A stretch of DNA of 64,000 nucleotides from Vanessa cardui (lineage: Eukaryota > Arthropoda > Insecta > Lepidoptera > Nymphalidae): positions 20,001-84,000 of the forward strand of contig NC_061153.1 in assembly GCF_905220365.1 (NCBI RefSeq), read 5' to 3'. This document shows, one piece after another, positions 1 to 11,091 of the stretch (positions are counted from its first letter, which is position 1; the number at the start of each line of letters is the position of its first letter). The notes under the pieces were generated by a model. The model was given only the letters and a program-made list of their open reading frames with translations. It ran no database searches and was not told the origin of the DNA. The position numbers and the translations under genes are program-made.

Positions 1-2186
1 TCAAAATCTGTTTGTAAGTATGTTTGGGCAACGTTCGAATCCTTACACGAATATAGCAAACACATATCGTCTGCGTACATAAATACTTTACAGTACTTTA
101 TGACATTTATGACACAGTTCACATGCATTATGTACCCGACTGGACCGAAGACGGATCCAGTCGGTACTCCGAGTGTGACACTTACATCATCACCAGTTGT
201 TCCATCGATTGTCGTGCAGAGGTACCTGTTTTCTAAATAACATTTAAACCAGCGGTTGACCGGGCCCCTAATACCACACTCCTGCATAGCCTGCAGCAGT
301 ACATCGTGCTCCAAGGTGTCAAACGCCTTTTTGTAATCAATAAATATCACAGCTACGAACTTACCCTCGTTGAGTCTGTTGTTGACGTAGTCGGTGAACT
401 GCGCAAGTGCTGTGCCGGTGCTGCGTCCCCGTCGAAATCCATGCTGGGCATCCGATAATATACTATGTTTTTCTAGGAAATTACTTATTTGATTAACTAT
501 TATTTTTTCTACTATTTTATTTATTACTGATAATATCGCGATTGGCCTATAGTTACTATAATCTAAGTGATTTCCATGTTTAAAAATAGGTCGTATTATA
601 GACTTTTTTAGGATATTTGGGTAAACTCCTTCACTTACACACATGTTTACAAATTTAGCTATTATAGGACTTATTTCTTTCTTTACAGTCTTTATATCTT
701 GTACTCTTATCATATCTACTCCAGGCGCTTTATTATTATTTAATTTATTAATATATTTTTCTACTAAGTAAGCATCTACTTTCTTAAAATAAAAGGTTAC
801 ATTACTTGGTGTTACATAGGCACTTCTATCCAAAAAGTAGTTATCACAGTTATGTTTTATTTTTTGTATTTCACCAGTAAAAGTGTTAGAAAATTTATTA
901 CAAATATTTAATGTAGTATCAGTTTTACCTAAGTATTTTATAATTACATCGTCCAGTCTCGTTTTCTGTTTACCTGTCCACGTGTTTACAATTGACCAAA
1001 CTTTCCTAAAATCATTGTAGCATTTCTCTATTTGATTTTGTCTGTATTTATTTTTAGCAATATTTACTAGTTTATTTACTTTATTTCTATATCGCGTATA
1101 TATTAATCTATTATTCATATTATTGGGCGCCGATTTCCATATTCTGAATAAAGAATCCCTGTATTCTAATTTTTTTCTAAGTACACTATTAACCCAGGGT
1201 TGCGTGATTCTTTTCCCTTTAGATATTATATGCATTTTACTTTTTTCATAAATACTAGCAAAAATGCAATACAGTTTTTTATACAACAACAGAGGACAAC
1301 TTATTTCTAATAATTCCGCCCAATTAATTGTTTTTAAACTAACACTTATCGTCTTTTCGTTTAAAACCGTTTTACTATAACAACTATTATTCACATTTCC
1401 ATTATCCGCCGCAGTCAAGCTAATTCCAACTATATAGTGATCCGATAGGGTGCACATTAGCAGATGCGCGCGCGCATCCAGCGGCCGGGCGCGGCCGGCT
1501 CTCACGCACACATGGTCAATATTCGACGACGTCACTCGGCCGTCCACGATCGCCTCGCGCGTTGTAGCTGTCGTAGGTATTGCACTCTGGAGCCCGTTAT
1601 CACACAACATGGTTTTGTAGGCAATTACTTGTGAGTCTGCACCGTTAAATAAATCGATATTGATATCTCCTATCAATATTATTTCTTCACACAATGGGAT
1701 ATCTTTCAGCGTAGTGTCTATTTCTGTTATGAAATTTTGTTTATTAGTGTGTGGTGGTCTATATATAGCTAAAATATGCATATTATTTTTTCCGTTTCTC
1801 AATTTTCCATGAATTATTTCTGCTGACTTATATTGTAGTCGTGGTATTTCCGTAGTGTATTGTAAATCATCTCTTACGTAAACTAATATTCCACCACCTC
1901 TCTTCGTTTCTCTAGTATAAGAAAAAACCAAATATCTCGGAATCATATATAAGGATACTTCTTCTTTTTTTATATTTACTTCTGTTAACACTATTATATT
2001 TAATGTTCTTTTTACTATGCAATCGTGAAGTAAAACAAGCAATTGGTTAAATTGTATCCGTAGTGAGCGAATATTTAAATGTATAATATTTATACAATTA
2101 GCTGTAATATCTCGTGTCCAGTCATTTGCATCTTGGTATCTAGTGTATTTAATATCGTATAGATCTAGACTATTCAAGGCATCGAA
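1..2186 (-). CDS. LINE ORF2: AP endonuclease + reverse transcriptase, open to the window edge
   Basis: About 728 codons are free of stops from 2186 to base 1, so the frame has no terminator inside the window. An endonuclease/exonuclease/phosphatase domain comes first: a KRGGGILVYVRDD segment near 1895, IYRPPHT near 1765, the catalytic GDINID near 1670 and SDHYIVG near 1435. The reverse transcriptase follows: NYRPIAILS near 550, FIDYKKAFDT near 330, an unusual GVPTGSVFGP near 155 where most relatives read GVPQGS, and the catalytic MYADD near 85. A TAA at 2187-2189 precedes the frame. The first in-frame ATG falls inside the endonuclease, so initiation is unclear: reinitiation, a non-AUG start or a lost start. 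The protein nicks the target and copies the LINE RNA. The absence of stops suggests a recent copy. Confidence 0.88.
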
Positions 2187-2251
2187 TTATGGGCAATATT
2201 AAAAAATCGCGTTGTGTGGTAATGTCCATTGCGGCACTTATTATATTTTGA

Positions 2252-3166
2252 TTATTTCTGCTTGTTATTTTCGCATAATATTTTTATGTCACCTTCGTTT
2301 CTAATTCGAATGATCTTTTCATTTTCGCTTTTTTTAACTAAAATATTAGAGTTTTGTACCCAAATGAACTTATATAATTGTTTTAGTTGGTTTCTGGTTT
2401 CCCAAAATAATATTCTAGTCGCTTTAGTCAGGTCTTCATTTATGTATATAGGGACTTTATTTGCAGTACCATATATGTCGCCGTTGGTTATACGAATTTT
2501 CCGCTTTTGTAACCATTGGTCCCGTGCTTCTTTCGATCGCAGCTTCACTACGATCGGACGGGGCCATTCTCCTCCATTTTTTTGTTAACCTACCCTCTCC
2601 ACGTTTTCAATGTCTTCTGGATTTAAATTTAATTTTCGGGCAAATTTTTCGATAACTTCTTTAATATTTTCCGTATCACCATTCTTCTGAAGACATGCAA
2701 TTTCAATATTTTTTTCTTTTTCCTTCTTCTCTAAACTCATAATTCTTTCTTCTAGCGCCACATTATACTTCTCAATATATACATTTCTTTGTTCTAAGGC
2801 CTTTATTTTGTTTTCCGCGGTCTTCTTAAATTCTGTCATTTCTTGATATAACTCTGAATAGAAATCCACTGTTTCCACGAGTTCATCTATTTTCTTTTCG
2901 AGTTTAAAAATCACTTCTAACTTTTTATTCATTTCTATTAGAAGCGTTTCTACTGACATTTTTGTAGAATCTATACCGATGATCGGCGATAGTATTTGCT
3001 CTTTATTGTAAGATTTTTGACACTCCTCACATATTTCTGTTTGCAAAAATTGCTTGAAGCCTTTAACACATTTTTTATGGAAGACACTTTCACATGTTCC
3101 CTTGCATTTCACAATGTCATCTTTAGATGTAGATAAAAATAGTTTACATTTTTTACACTGCACCAT
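2252..3166 (-). pseudogene. LINE ORF1 protein (PHD finger, coiled coil), one nonsense codon
   Basis: The frame starts at ATG 3166 (MVQCKKCKLFLS). A cysteine/histidine PHD-like finger covers about residues 1-55, followed by a predicted coiled coil rich in K, E and L (EKKIDELVETVDF, KKTAENKIKALEQRN). The C-terminal part resembles the L1 ORF1-type RNA-binding tail (PIYINEDLTKATRILFW). A TAA at 2585-2587 interrupts an otherwise continuous 304-codon frame that ends at 2252. ORF1 proteins of CR1/Jockey LINEs bind the element RNA; the PHD finger may contact chromatin, which is inference. ORF2 begins about 65 bases downstream. Confidence 0.8.
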
Positions 3167-3256
3167 AATGTTGTTTTTTACAATGTGCGTAATGCGTATG
3201 CGCGGTTTACTCGACACGTCCACACGCAGAGCGCATGCGAATGAACTGATACTGAT

Positions 3257-4734
3257 ATGATACTTCCTGTGCTGGAGGATATTGCACCTGTGATCACTCA
3301 CATTATTAATTTCTCACTTTCGTGCAATATCTTCCCATCACTCTGGAAGAACGCCTACGTTATCCCGTTACCGAAGACCTCCAATCCTTCCTCTTGTTCT
3401 CAATACCGTCCCATATCTATACTGCCTATCCTATCAAAAGTCCTAGAATCTACAGTTCACAAACAACTGTACTCCTACTTTACCATCAACAACCTCATGT
3501 GTCCTTTCCAATCCGGTTTCCGTCCATCTCACAGCACTGTTGGAGCACTGCTGAATATAACTGAGGACATTCGGTATGCTATGGATAACACCAAGCTTAC
3601 TGTAATTGTTCTGTTAGACTTTAGAAGTGCTTTTAACTCTGTCGATCTTGACATTCTTCTTGGTACCCTCCGAGCAGTTAATATTTCTTCCTCTACCATT
3701 GATTGGTTTCACTCTTATCTTTTCGGGCGCCGGCAGTGCGTGAAAACAGAAAATTCATCGTCTGATTGGTCTAACTTATCTGCCGGTGTTCCTCAAGGCG
3801 GCATACTCTCTCCACTTCTCTTTTCTGTTTTCATTAATAACATTTCACGTGTCATCTCTTCTCCCTTTCATCTGTATGCAGATGACTTACAGCTGTATCG
3901 TCATTGTCAGTTGTGTGAGTTGTCTGAGACTGTTGACTGCCTAAACGAAGACCTCTTGGCTGTTCAGTTTTGGGCCAAATCTTTTGGCTTACTGGTTAAC
4001 CCTGCCAAATCACAAGCAATGATCATTGGTAGCAGTAGGCTAAGAAAGTAAAATTGCCATCTGTGCCCTGTATCAAGTATGCTGGGGTTCCAATAGCCTA
4101 TCATGATAATGTAAAAAACTTGGGCCTGATCATTGACTGCAACATGTCTTGGACGTCTCATCTCAACGATGTTAGTAAACGTATGCATTTCACGTTTCAC
4201 TCTCTCAGACGTCTCCAATATTTTCTCCCTTTCAACACCAAAATTATGCTCGCTCAATCTCTTCTTCTTCCTATTCTCGACTACGCTGATGTTTGCTTTC
4301 TGGATGTGACAGAGGAACAGCTTAATAAGTTAGAGTGCTTACAAAATCTTGCTATTCGCTTTATTTTCGGGCTACGTAAGTACGACCATGTGTCTCTTTT
4401 CCGCGCTCAACTTAAATGGCTGCCTATCCGATTTCGCCGTGATATGCACATCCTTTCGGTCCTTTTCAATATTCTCACAAACCCTAATATTCCTGAATAC
4501 CTCAGCTCCCGCCTCAACCTGCTTCCTCCTTCAACCCGCTCCAGGCGTTCTTGTATCACTATGATGCTCGATGTGCCCCGGAGTAACAGCAAATTTCGAC
4601 GTCAGTCGTTCACAGTACGAGCTCCGCTACTATGGAACAAACTTCCTAAATACATACAGGACAGTACTACTATCGATATGTTTAAAAAACGATTAAGACA
4701 GCATTTCCTGACACAAGTTTACCCTTCATCATAA
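3257..4734 (+). pseudogene. Family-A LINE reverse transcriptase fragment
   Basis: The frame 3257-4051 holds the RT core: QYRPISILPILSKVLE, QSGFRPSHSTVGAL, LLDFRSAFNSVD, GVPQGGILSPLLFS and HLYADDLQLY. After a one-base frameshift near 4048 the frame 4054-4734 gives the thumb and C-terminal part (LLPILDYADVCF, LECLQNLAIRFIFGLRKYDH). The endonuclease is absent. Domain order and motifs match the better preserved copy ending at 58985. It is a dead 5'-truncated copy. Confidence 0.85.
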
Positions 4735-4795
4735 ACTTTGATATTAATATGTGTGTATCTATGTATATTATATATATCTATATATATCTATCTAT

Positions 4796-4796
4796 C

Positions 4797-4833
<37 letters not shown>
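4796..4833. repeat. (TA)n microsatellite
   Basis: A run of alternating T and A lies in the 3' UTR of the family-A LINE copy. Family-A copy 3 has a longer (TA)n run upstream of its ORF2. Confidence 0.9.
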
Positions 4834-4839
<6 letters not shown>

Positions 4840-5000
4840 ATGAATGTGTATTTATATAAATATTTTTTTTATAAGTAATTATGTGTGTAATAAATAGAAG
4901 TATATTTTTATTTGCTATCCATTATATATAAATATATCAAATATATCTTATTTTAGTCTGCACTACATTGCCCGCTGATTGACTCTTATCACTCACCTCC

Positions 5001-5045
5001 ATAGGTTGACTGGAAGAGATCTCTTTTAGAGATAAGTCCGCCTTT
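5001..5045 (+). other. Family-A LINE 3' UTR hairpin, copy 1
   Basis: The stem ATCTC/GAGAT (5019-5033) is flanked by the conserved context ggttgactgg...aag.ccgcctttg. Three other copies of the family have a hairpin at the same place with a different stem sequence, ATTGC/GCAAT. The pairing is kept although both strands changed. It is probably the structure recognised by the LINE reverse transcriptase when it primes on its own 3' end. Confidence 0.65.
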
Positions 5046-5121
5046 GCTCATGTTTTTTCTATTTTATTATTTTCTGTAATGTCTTTTTAGTGCAATAAAG
5101 AATATATATATACTCAATAAA

Positions 5122-6066
5122 TGCTTATAACTATTGTTTTGAATTCTCATAAATAATCAACGTCAAAAACACTCATTGCTTAAAAACATAGAATGTTATT
5201 AATCCTTTTTTAAAAAAGTAAAAATATAAATAACAATAGTAGTATAAAACAGATAATTAAAACTATTAACTCTTTATTGTTAAATGTAAATCAGAAACTT
5301 TATTTATGTAGTGCATATAATTATATTTTAGGAAAAATAAAACAAATTAAGAGAAAGTAATTGTTAGGTATTTGTTTTCAATATATTAAACTTTATTTTC
5401 ACAATGATTCTTGGAGTTAAGAGTGATAGACGTAATGTCACACTAGAAAATCAATAACTATTGTTTTGATTTGTCTCAAATAATCGACTTCAAAAACACT
5501 CATAGCTTAATGAAATAGAATGTTGTTATTTATACTTTCTCAATTATGGGGTATATTAAAACTATGAACTCTTTATTGTTAAATGTAAATAAAAAGCTTT
5601 ATATATGTAGTATATATACAATTATATTTTAGGAAAAATAAAAACACAAATTATGATAGTAATTATAAGGTATTTGTTTTCTATATATTAAACTTTATTT
5701 TCACAATGATTCTTGGAGTTAAGAGTGATAGATGTAGCATCACACTGGAAAATCAATAACTATTGTTTTGATTTCTCTCATAAATAATCAACTTCAAAAA
5801 CACTCATTGCTTAATAAAATAGAATGTTGTTACTTATACTTTTTCAATTATGGGGTATATTAAAACAGTCAATTAAAACTATGAACTCTTTGTTGTTTAA
5901 TGTAAATAAAAACCTTTATATATGTTATATACATAATCATATTTTAGGAAAAATAAAAAACAAATTATGGTAGTAATTATTAGGTATTTGTTTTCTATAT
6001 ATTAAACTTTATTTTAACAATGATTCTTGGAGTTAAGAGTGAGAGATGTAGCATCACACTGGAAAA
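5122..6066. repeat. Three tandem copies of a ~300-bp AT-rich unit
   Basis: Units lie at about 5122-5450, 5451-5752 and 5753-6066. Each contains actattgttttga, aaaacactcat.gctta, gaatgttgtta, attatattttaggaaaaata and caatgattcttggagttaag in the same order. The second and third are closer to each other than to the first. I see no ORF. This may be a small satellite array or a locally duplicated non-coding repeat. Confidence 0.85.
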
Positions 6067-6564
6067 TGCAGCACAGATGTATTTGTATTATCTAGACTTG
6101 TATTTCTTCTTTATAACTGTAATCACAAACATTTTTTTTTATTAATACATTCACAAACATAGATAGTCATAACCATGGAATTATTTAAATCTAAGTGAAC
6201 CCTAATTGAAATATAATTAATAAGGTCCATAATACATAATGGCAATTAGACATGCATATTATTGTAGTATATTGAAATAGTTTGTATTTAATTAGGATAA
6301 TATCGAAATAACAAAATAATTAAAGCATAACTTTGAATTGAGATGAAAGTCACTTCATTTTAAACTAAACTTTATAAACAGGAAATAAAAACAATAATTT
6401 AAATATAGAATAAAAGTGTTCGCAAACTAATTTTACTTTTTAATAGATGCTCTAAATATGTATAAGTATATCAACGTAAAATTGTAAGGAGAATTCAGTT
6501 AACAATATTTGTAGGTTAGTTATAGTTTAACACAAATTCCTCTATATTAATAACAATATTCACT
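6067..6564. other. AT-rich interval without recognisable gene
   Basis: I see no long ORF, RNA gene or repeat boundary here. It lies between the tandem array and the MITE and may be host intergenic DNA or an old decayed element. Confidence 0.6.
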
Positions 6565-6572
6565 GTTTATAT

Positions 6573-6963
6573 CAGGGATGTTATGGATATGAAATTTCGG
6601 TTACGGATTGGATACGGATATAGGAATGATTATTATACCGGATACGGTTACGGATACGGATAATAAATTATTTCGGATTATCCGTTACTTTCGGTTACGG
6701 ATATTATATTTTTAAGGAATTTTAAAAGTAAAATACAAAATACAAATAGGTAATAAAGTAGTTTTATTTCGTTTTTGGTAGGAATTACAATCAGTCTGTG
6801 AGAAATTATTACAGCTATTTAAAATAAAAATAAATATAAATAATTATATTGAGTATTATCTATCCGAAACTTTAATTTCGGATTCGGTTACGGTTACGGA
6901 TGATTTTTTATATCGGATATCCGATAGTTTCGGTTACGGTTACGGAGCTCCCTAACACCCCTA
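6573..6963. mobile_element. 391-bp hAT-type MITE with CGGTTACGGAT repeats
   Basis: The element is bounded by an exact 8-bp target duplication GTTTATAT (6565-6572 and 6964-6971). Its ends are inverted: CAGGGATGTTATGGAT on the left, and the right end read in reverse is TAGGGGTGTTAGGGAG. CAGGG-type ends and 8-bp duplications are hAT hallmarks. The interior carries many direct and inverted copies of CGGTTACGGAT, probably subterminal transposase-binding repeats. There is no ORF, so it needs a transposase supplied in trans. Confidence 0.85.
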
Positions 6964-6971
6964 GTTTATAT

Positions 6972-7397
6972 ATTTTTTAAACGTTTAGAATCTTTATTAT
7001 AAACTTACGGTCCTTACAATTATTACGTATCGTTTTATTTACTTAATGTAATAATAAATTTATGTTTACGTACCTCTTGATGAATTTTATAATATAATTA
7101 ATCTTTCAAACAATGTTTCAGTGTAATTTCTTCTCTTTTCACTGCTATTATAACACTTAAAAATTAAAGCATTCACCGTTATATTTCTTATAGTAATGTA
7201 AACATTGTAAAATACGATAATATAACCTTTAAATTTTTAAAGACATTAAACAATACTTTGCGAGAAATGTCAAATACAATAAAAATGACAAAATATTTTC
7301 TTTCACTCTTTTTAGCGCATGTAAGTGAGACGGAAATATGAATTGTGTGGTAGTCTTTTTCGAGTAGCTCGATGGCTATCATGGTTTTAACGCAAAC
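6972..7397. other. Non-coding interval before LINE-B copy 1
   Basis: AT-rich sequence with no convincing ORF. The 91-codon minus-strand frame across 7188-7463 has no recognisable domain. It may be host sequence or upstream LINE sequence. Confidence 0.5.
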
Positions 7398-7402
7398 GAG
7401 TA

Positions 7403-8062
7403 ATGTCAAACTTATACTATCGAATTCAAATACTTCGTAAACGTTTTCGAATAGACGATACATTATTAACGCAAGAAGTATTGAAACTCATACTAGGGGT
7501 ACTGGGCTTTGGCTCAATACTAAAAAGTGAGGTAGAAAATGTATTCAATACATGTACACCCGGGGCAAGCTATCAGTACCAAATAAATAAGATAAGTTCT
7601 ATGCATCTGGATTCCACTAATATAGTTGTTTTAATGCATGGTGACAGCTTGTCTCTGAATAAAAAGAATTTAATTAAGGATACAAAATTATTACTTGAAA
7701 TTCAAAATCAAAAGAAATGTACATTTATAATTAGTACATTTCCATATTCGCACACCTTGACAGATGCACAGAACTTACATATTTATGATTTAAATGTATG
7801 TTTATACAATGTGACTCGACATTGTAGTAATGATGTCATGTTATTTGATATTAATAAATTCATTTATAGGTTTAATTTGACAGAGGGTACTATGTATCTA
7901 CCAATTAAATCCAGAAGACAACTTGGTAACCTAATTGCTTACAATATTCATAATTATTGTATGTGTAATGTTACCAAGGATCATATATATAATAAAAATA
8001 ATAACACAATTTACATTAACACTGACAAAAGTAAGGATATTAAAATTCATAGTTTAAACTGA
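7403..8062 (+). CDS. LINE-B ORF1 remainder: SGNH/esterase-like domain
   Basis: The 219-codon frame ends at a TGA five bases before the ORF2 start. It has GVLGFGSIL near residues 32-40, VVLMHGDSLSLN near residues 74-85, IISTFPYSH near residues 108-116 and LTEGTMYLPIKSRRQL near residues 156-171. This layout fits the SGNH-hydrolase-like ES domain of CR1 ORF1 proteins. Block I is not the textbook GDS here, so catalytic activity is uncertain. The true N-terminus, including any PHD finger, is missing and the listed start is only the first start in the open frame. The family's role is thought to be RNA or membrane-related packaging, but it is not established. Confidence 0.65.
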   Translation: MSNLYYRIQILRKRFRIDDTLLTQEVLKLILGVLGFGSILKSEVENVFNTCTPGASYQYQINKISSMHLDSTNIVVLMHGDSLSLNKKNLIKDTKLLLEIQNQKKCTFIISTFPYSHTLTDAQNLHIYDLNVCLYNVTRHCSNDVMLFDINKFIYRFNLTEGTMYLPIKSRRQLGNLIAYNIHNYCMCNVTKDHIYNKNNNTIYINTDKSKDIKIHSLN

Positions 8063-8067
8063 ATAAA

Positions 8068-10855
8068 ATGACAAAACCTTTGCCCTCTTACTTAAATATT
8101 ATACATCAAAATATACAGGGCATAGGTGGCAAAGATCATGAAATAGAATTATTTTCAGAAAATTACAAAACTCATGTATTTTGTTTCACAGAGCATTGGA
8201 TTAAAAGTTTTGACATATTTAATATCCCAAACTTTAAATTGTCAAGTACATTCGTAAGAGGGAATGCTATTCGCGGTGGCTCATTAATATTAGTACGGAA
8301 TGATATCATTTGTAAATCTCGAAAAGATATTGTGGCTCTCTCTGTCGAACGTACTATCGAATTATCCTGCGTGGACTTTCCACAGTACATTATAGTATGC
8401 GTGTACCGGCCCCCATCGGGAGATTTTTGCTTATTTGAGACCACTATGGAGGATGTTCTTAAAAAGATAAGCGAAAGTAATAAATATATAATTGTATGTG
8501 GCGACTTTAACGTAGACTTATTAAAAGCTACTTCGCTGAGTGTTCGATTAGTCACATTGTTTAGGTCATTTAATTTAACGCACCGAGTTAATGAACCAAC
8601 ACGAATAACCAACGATACTTCTACGTGCATTGACAATGTGTTTTGTGACTGTGAAATATATGAATTTTCAATTATAAATAATTTAACTTCTGATCACTGT
8701 GGTCAGAAGTTTTCTTTAGAACACGAAGAAATTATTCATTCAAAAAAAATAATGTACAGGCCAATAACGGCTCATAAAGTAAACTGTTTTAAAGATATTG
8801 TGGTGTGTAAATTAGCTTATTTAGATCTAACGACACAAGATCCAAATGAACTTTATAATTCATTTTTTGAATTAATATTAATAGAATTTAATAAAATATT
8901 CAAAATGAAATCATTTTATAATAATACAAAATTGAAGTTTAGTGTTTGGGCCTATGACCTATATGGTATGAAGCAGTGGAATCAAAACGAAGCCTTTCTA
9001 GGATATGTCAATAAATATTTCAAAATATTTAAAACAGTATGTATTTATGCTAAGTATTTATACATAAAGAACAAAATTTTGACTTCCGATAATAGAATAA
9101 AGGCCACTTGGGACATTATTGGAAGTGTTAGTGGAAAACCTAAAAAGGAAAGTATACCTATCAAATTAAACACAGGCATTAAATACACAAATTCTGATTT
9201 GAAAGTTGCAAATTTATTTGAAATATTTTTTGATAACATACCTAATAAAATAACATCTCATTTAAAATCATCTACATTAGATGCAGCTAGATTATTAAAT
9301 AAACATGTTTCTAAATGCGTTATTGATTTTTCTTTTGAAACAGTTTCTGCAATAGAAGTTATAAAAGTATTTAAAACACTCAATATTAAAAAAACTAACG
9401 ACGTATGGGGCATTTCGGTAAAATTCATAAATAACATCATACACGATATTGCTCCGTATATAGCAGTAATTTTTAACAAGAGTTTGGACACGGGTTCATT
9501 TCCTGACTTGTTAAAATGTAGTAAAGTCTTACCACTTTCGTAATTACAGGCCTATTTCAATACTCCCATCTTTAAGTAAAGTTTTCGAAAAAAATATTTT
9601 AAATCAACTTCTTATCCATTTTGGTACAAATAAAATTTTTCATAGTGAGCAATTTGGTTTTACAAGAGGTCGATCAACAACTGATGCGGGAATTGCGCTT
9701 CTTAAGCATATTTACGATGCTTGGGAGAAATCACAGAATGCTATTGGAGTATTCTGTGATTTATCTAAAGCATTTGATTGTGTAGAACACGAGACGCTTC
9801 TTTATAAGCTCAAATATTACGGCGTTAAAGGTAGGGCTCTTGATCTCATTGCTTCATACTTAAGTCAAAGAATCCAGCAAGTTTTCATTAATGGAATAAA
9901 GTCTACTGGATCTACGCTAAAAATGGGTGTTCCACAAGGTTCAATTTTGGGTCCCTTTCTATTCCTAGTATATATAAATGACCTTCCTTTCTTTGTTAAA
10001 GGTATTTGTGATATAGTTTTGTTTGCTGACGATACTTCACTGATTTTTAAGGTTGACAGGAAAAAAACTGACTATGACGATGTGAACGGTGCCTTATCAC
10101 AGATACAAGATTGGTTTAATGTAAATAACTTGGTTTTGAATACTCAAAAAACAAAATGTGTAGTTTTTACCCTACCCAATGTTAGGAAGCAAAATTATAA
10201 TATATCTTTAAGCGGTGGCCCGCTTGATGTAGCCGATACTACCGTGTTCTTGGGAATGGAATTGGATTCCAGACTTCAGTGGAGTCCCCATTTGTCGTCC
10301 CTAACAGGGAGACTCAGCTCCGCAGCATACGCGGTTAGAAAAGTTAGACAACTAACTGATATTGATACTGCTCGTTTAGTTTATTTTGGTTATTTTCACA
10401 GTATTATGTCATATGGCATATTACTTTGGGGTAACGCTGCAGACATTGAATCTGTCTTTATTTTACAAAAGAGAGCAATTCGGTTTATTTATAATCTTGG
10501 AGCTAGAGACTCTCTTCGGGATATTTTTAACAGAGTAGGAATACTCACTGTTGCGTCGCAATATATTTACAACAATATCATGTATATTCACAGTAACATT
10601 GATAACTTTGATAAAATCAGTGATAATCATTGTATATGCACTAGAAGTAAGGATACGCTTATAACGCCAAGTTTCCGACTCCGCAAAGTCAATAAATCTT
10701 TCTTGGGGCAAGGTATCCATTTCTATAATAAAATTCCACAGACATTTTTAACTTTGCCGTCTCGTAAATTCAAATCGTTTATAAAAAATACATTGGTGAA
10801 AAAGGCGTATTATTCGATACAAGATTTTGTAGATGATAAAAAAGCGTGGAATTAA
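8068..10855 (+). pseudogene. LINE-B ORF2: endonuclease + reverse transcriptase, one deletion/frameshift
   Basis: ATG 8068 begins NIIHQNIQGIGG of the AP endonuclease. Visible motifs are FCFTEHW, RGGSLILVRND, VCVYRPPSG, CGDFNVDLL and SDHCGQ. The frame stops at 9541-9543. From 9542 the RT continues in another frame (NYRPISILPSLSKVFE). Compared with the copy at 62409 about a dozen residues (FKSGSTSDPN) are missing, so a short deletion caused the shift. The RT then shows FCDLSKAFDCVEHE, GVPQGSILGPFLF and LFADDTSLIF and ends at 10855 without another stop. It is otherwise well preserved and would fail only at this lesion. Confidence 0.88.
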
Positions 10856-10954
10856 TACCTGTTAACTTCCAGGCAGGATATATTAATTTAATAATTGTAT
10901 TAACTTAAAAATTAACTAACATGACTGTATTTTTTTTAAATGTTGAAAAAGAAT

Positions 10955-11020
10955 AACTACTGAGTTTCTTGCCGTTTCTTCTCGGTAGAATCTACTTTCC
11001 GAACCGGTGGTAGCTTCACT
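10955..11020 (+). other. LINE-B 3' UTR conserved hairpin, copy 1
   Basis: The segment ctgagtttcttgcc...gaaccggtggtag recurs at 31368-31431 and 63884-63946. In this copy the left arm reads CCGTTTC (10972-10978) against GAACCGG (11001-11007), leaving one mismatch. The other two copies pair perfectly (CCGGTTC/GAACCGG). Confidence 0.6.
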
Positions 11021-11091
11021 TAATTGTTAAATGACGATTCAAAAGTGCTAGTAAAAGCCCACTCGAATAAGGTATACTTTGATTCATAATA

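Larger units (their letters stand above)
1..3250 (-). mobile_element. CR1/Jockey-like LINE with PHD-finger ORF1, left part outside window
   Basis: A non-LTR retrotransposon lies on the minus strand: ORF1 at 3166-2252, then ORF2 from 2186 to the window edge. Gene order and domains (PHD, coiled coil, AP endonuclease, reverse transcriptase) are those of CR1/Jockey-group LINEs. Its high-coordinate end abuts the truncated family-A LINE at about 3251. The 3' UTR is not in the window. The exact clade is not resolved. Confidence 0.85.
3251..5105 (+). mobile_element. Family-A LINE, 5'-truncated copy 1
   Basis: This copy starts inside the reverse transcriptase at about 3257 and runs through an AT-rich 3' UTR to the AATAAA-like signal in gtgcaataaag near 5097. 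It shares its RT and its 3' UTR hairpin with the copies at 42835-44775 and 46427-59411. 5' truncation is the usual outcome of incomplete LINE reverse transcription. Confidence 0.85.
7398..11085 (+). mobile_element. Family-B CR1-like LINE, copy 1
   Basis: This element contains ORF1 with an esterase-like domain, ORF2, and a 3' UTR with the family-B hairpin ending near gaataaggtatac. It is truncated at the 5' side: ORF1 has no PHD finger. A second copy is at about 60830-64000 and a 3' tail at 31318-31505. An esterase-like (ES) domain in ORF1 is known from CR1-group LINEs. Confidence 0.85.

Noticed and set aside
7188..7463. Minus-strand frame of 91 codons near the start of LINE B
   Set aside because: No domain and AT-rich; it overlaps the start of a supported plus-strand LINE frame.
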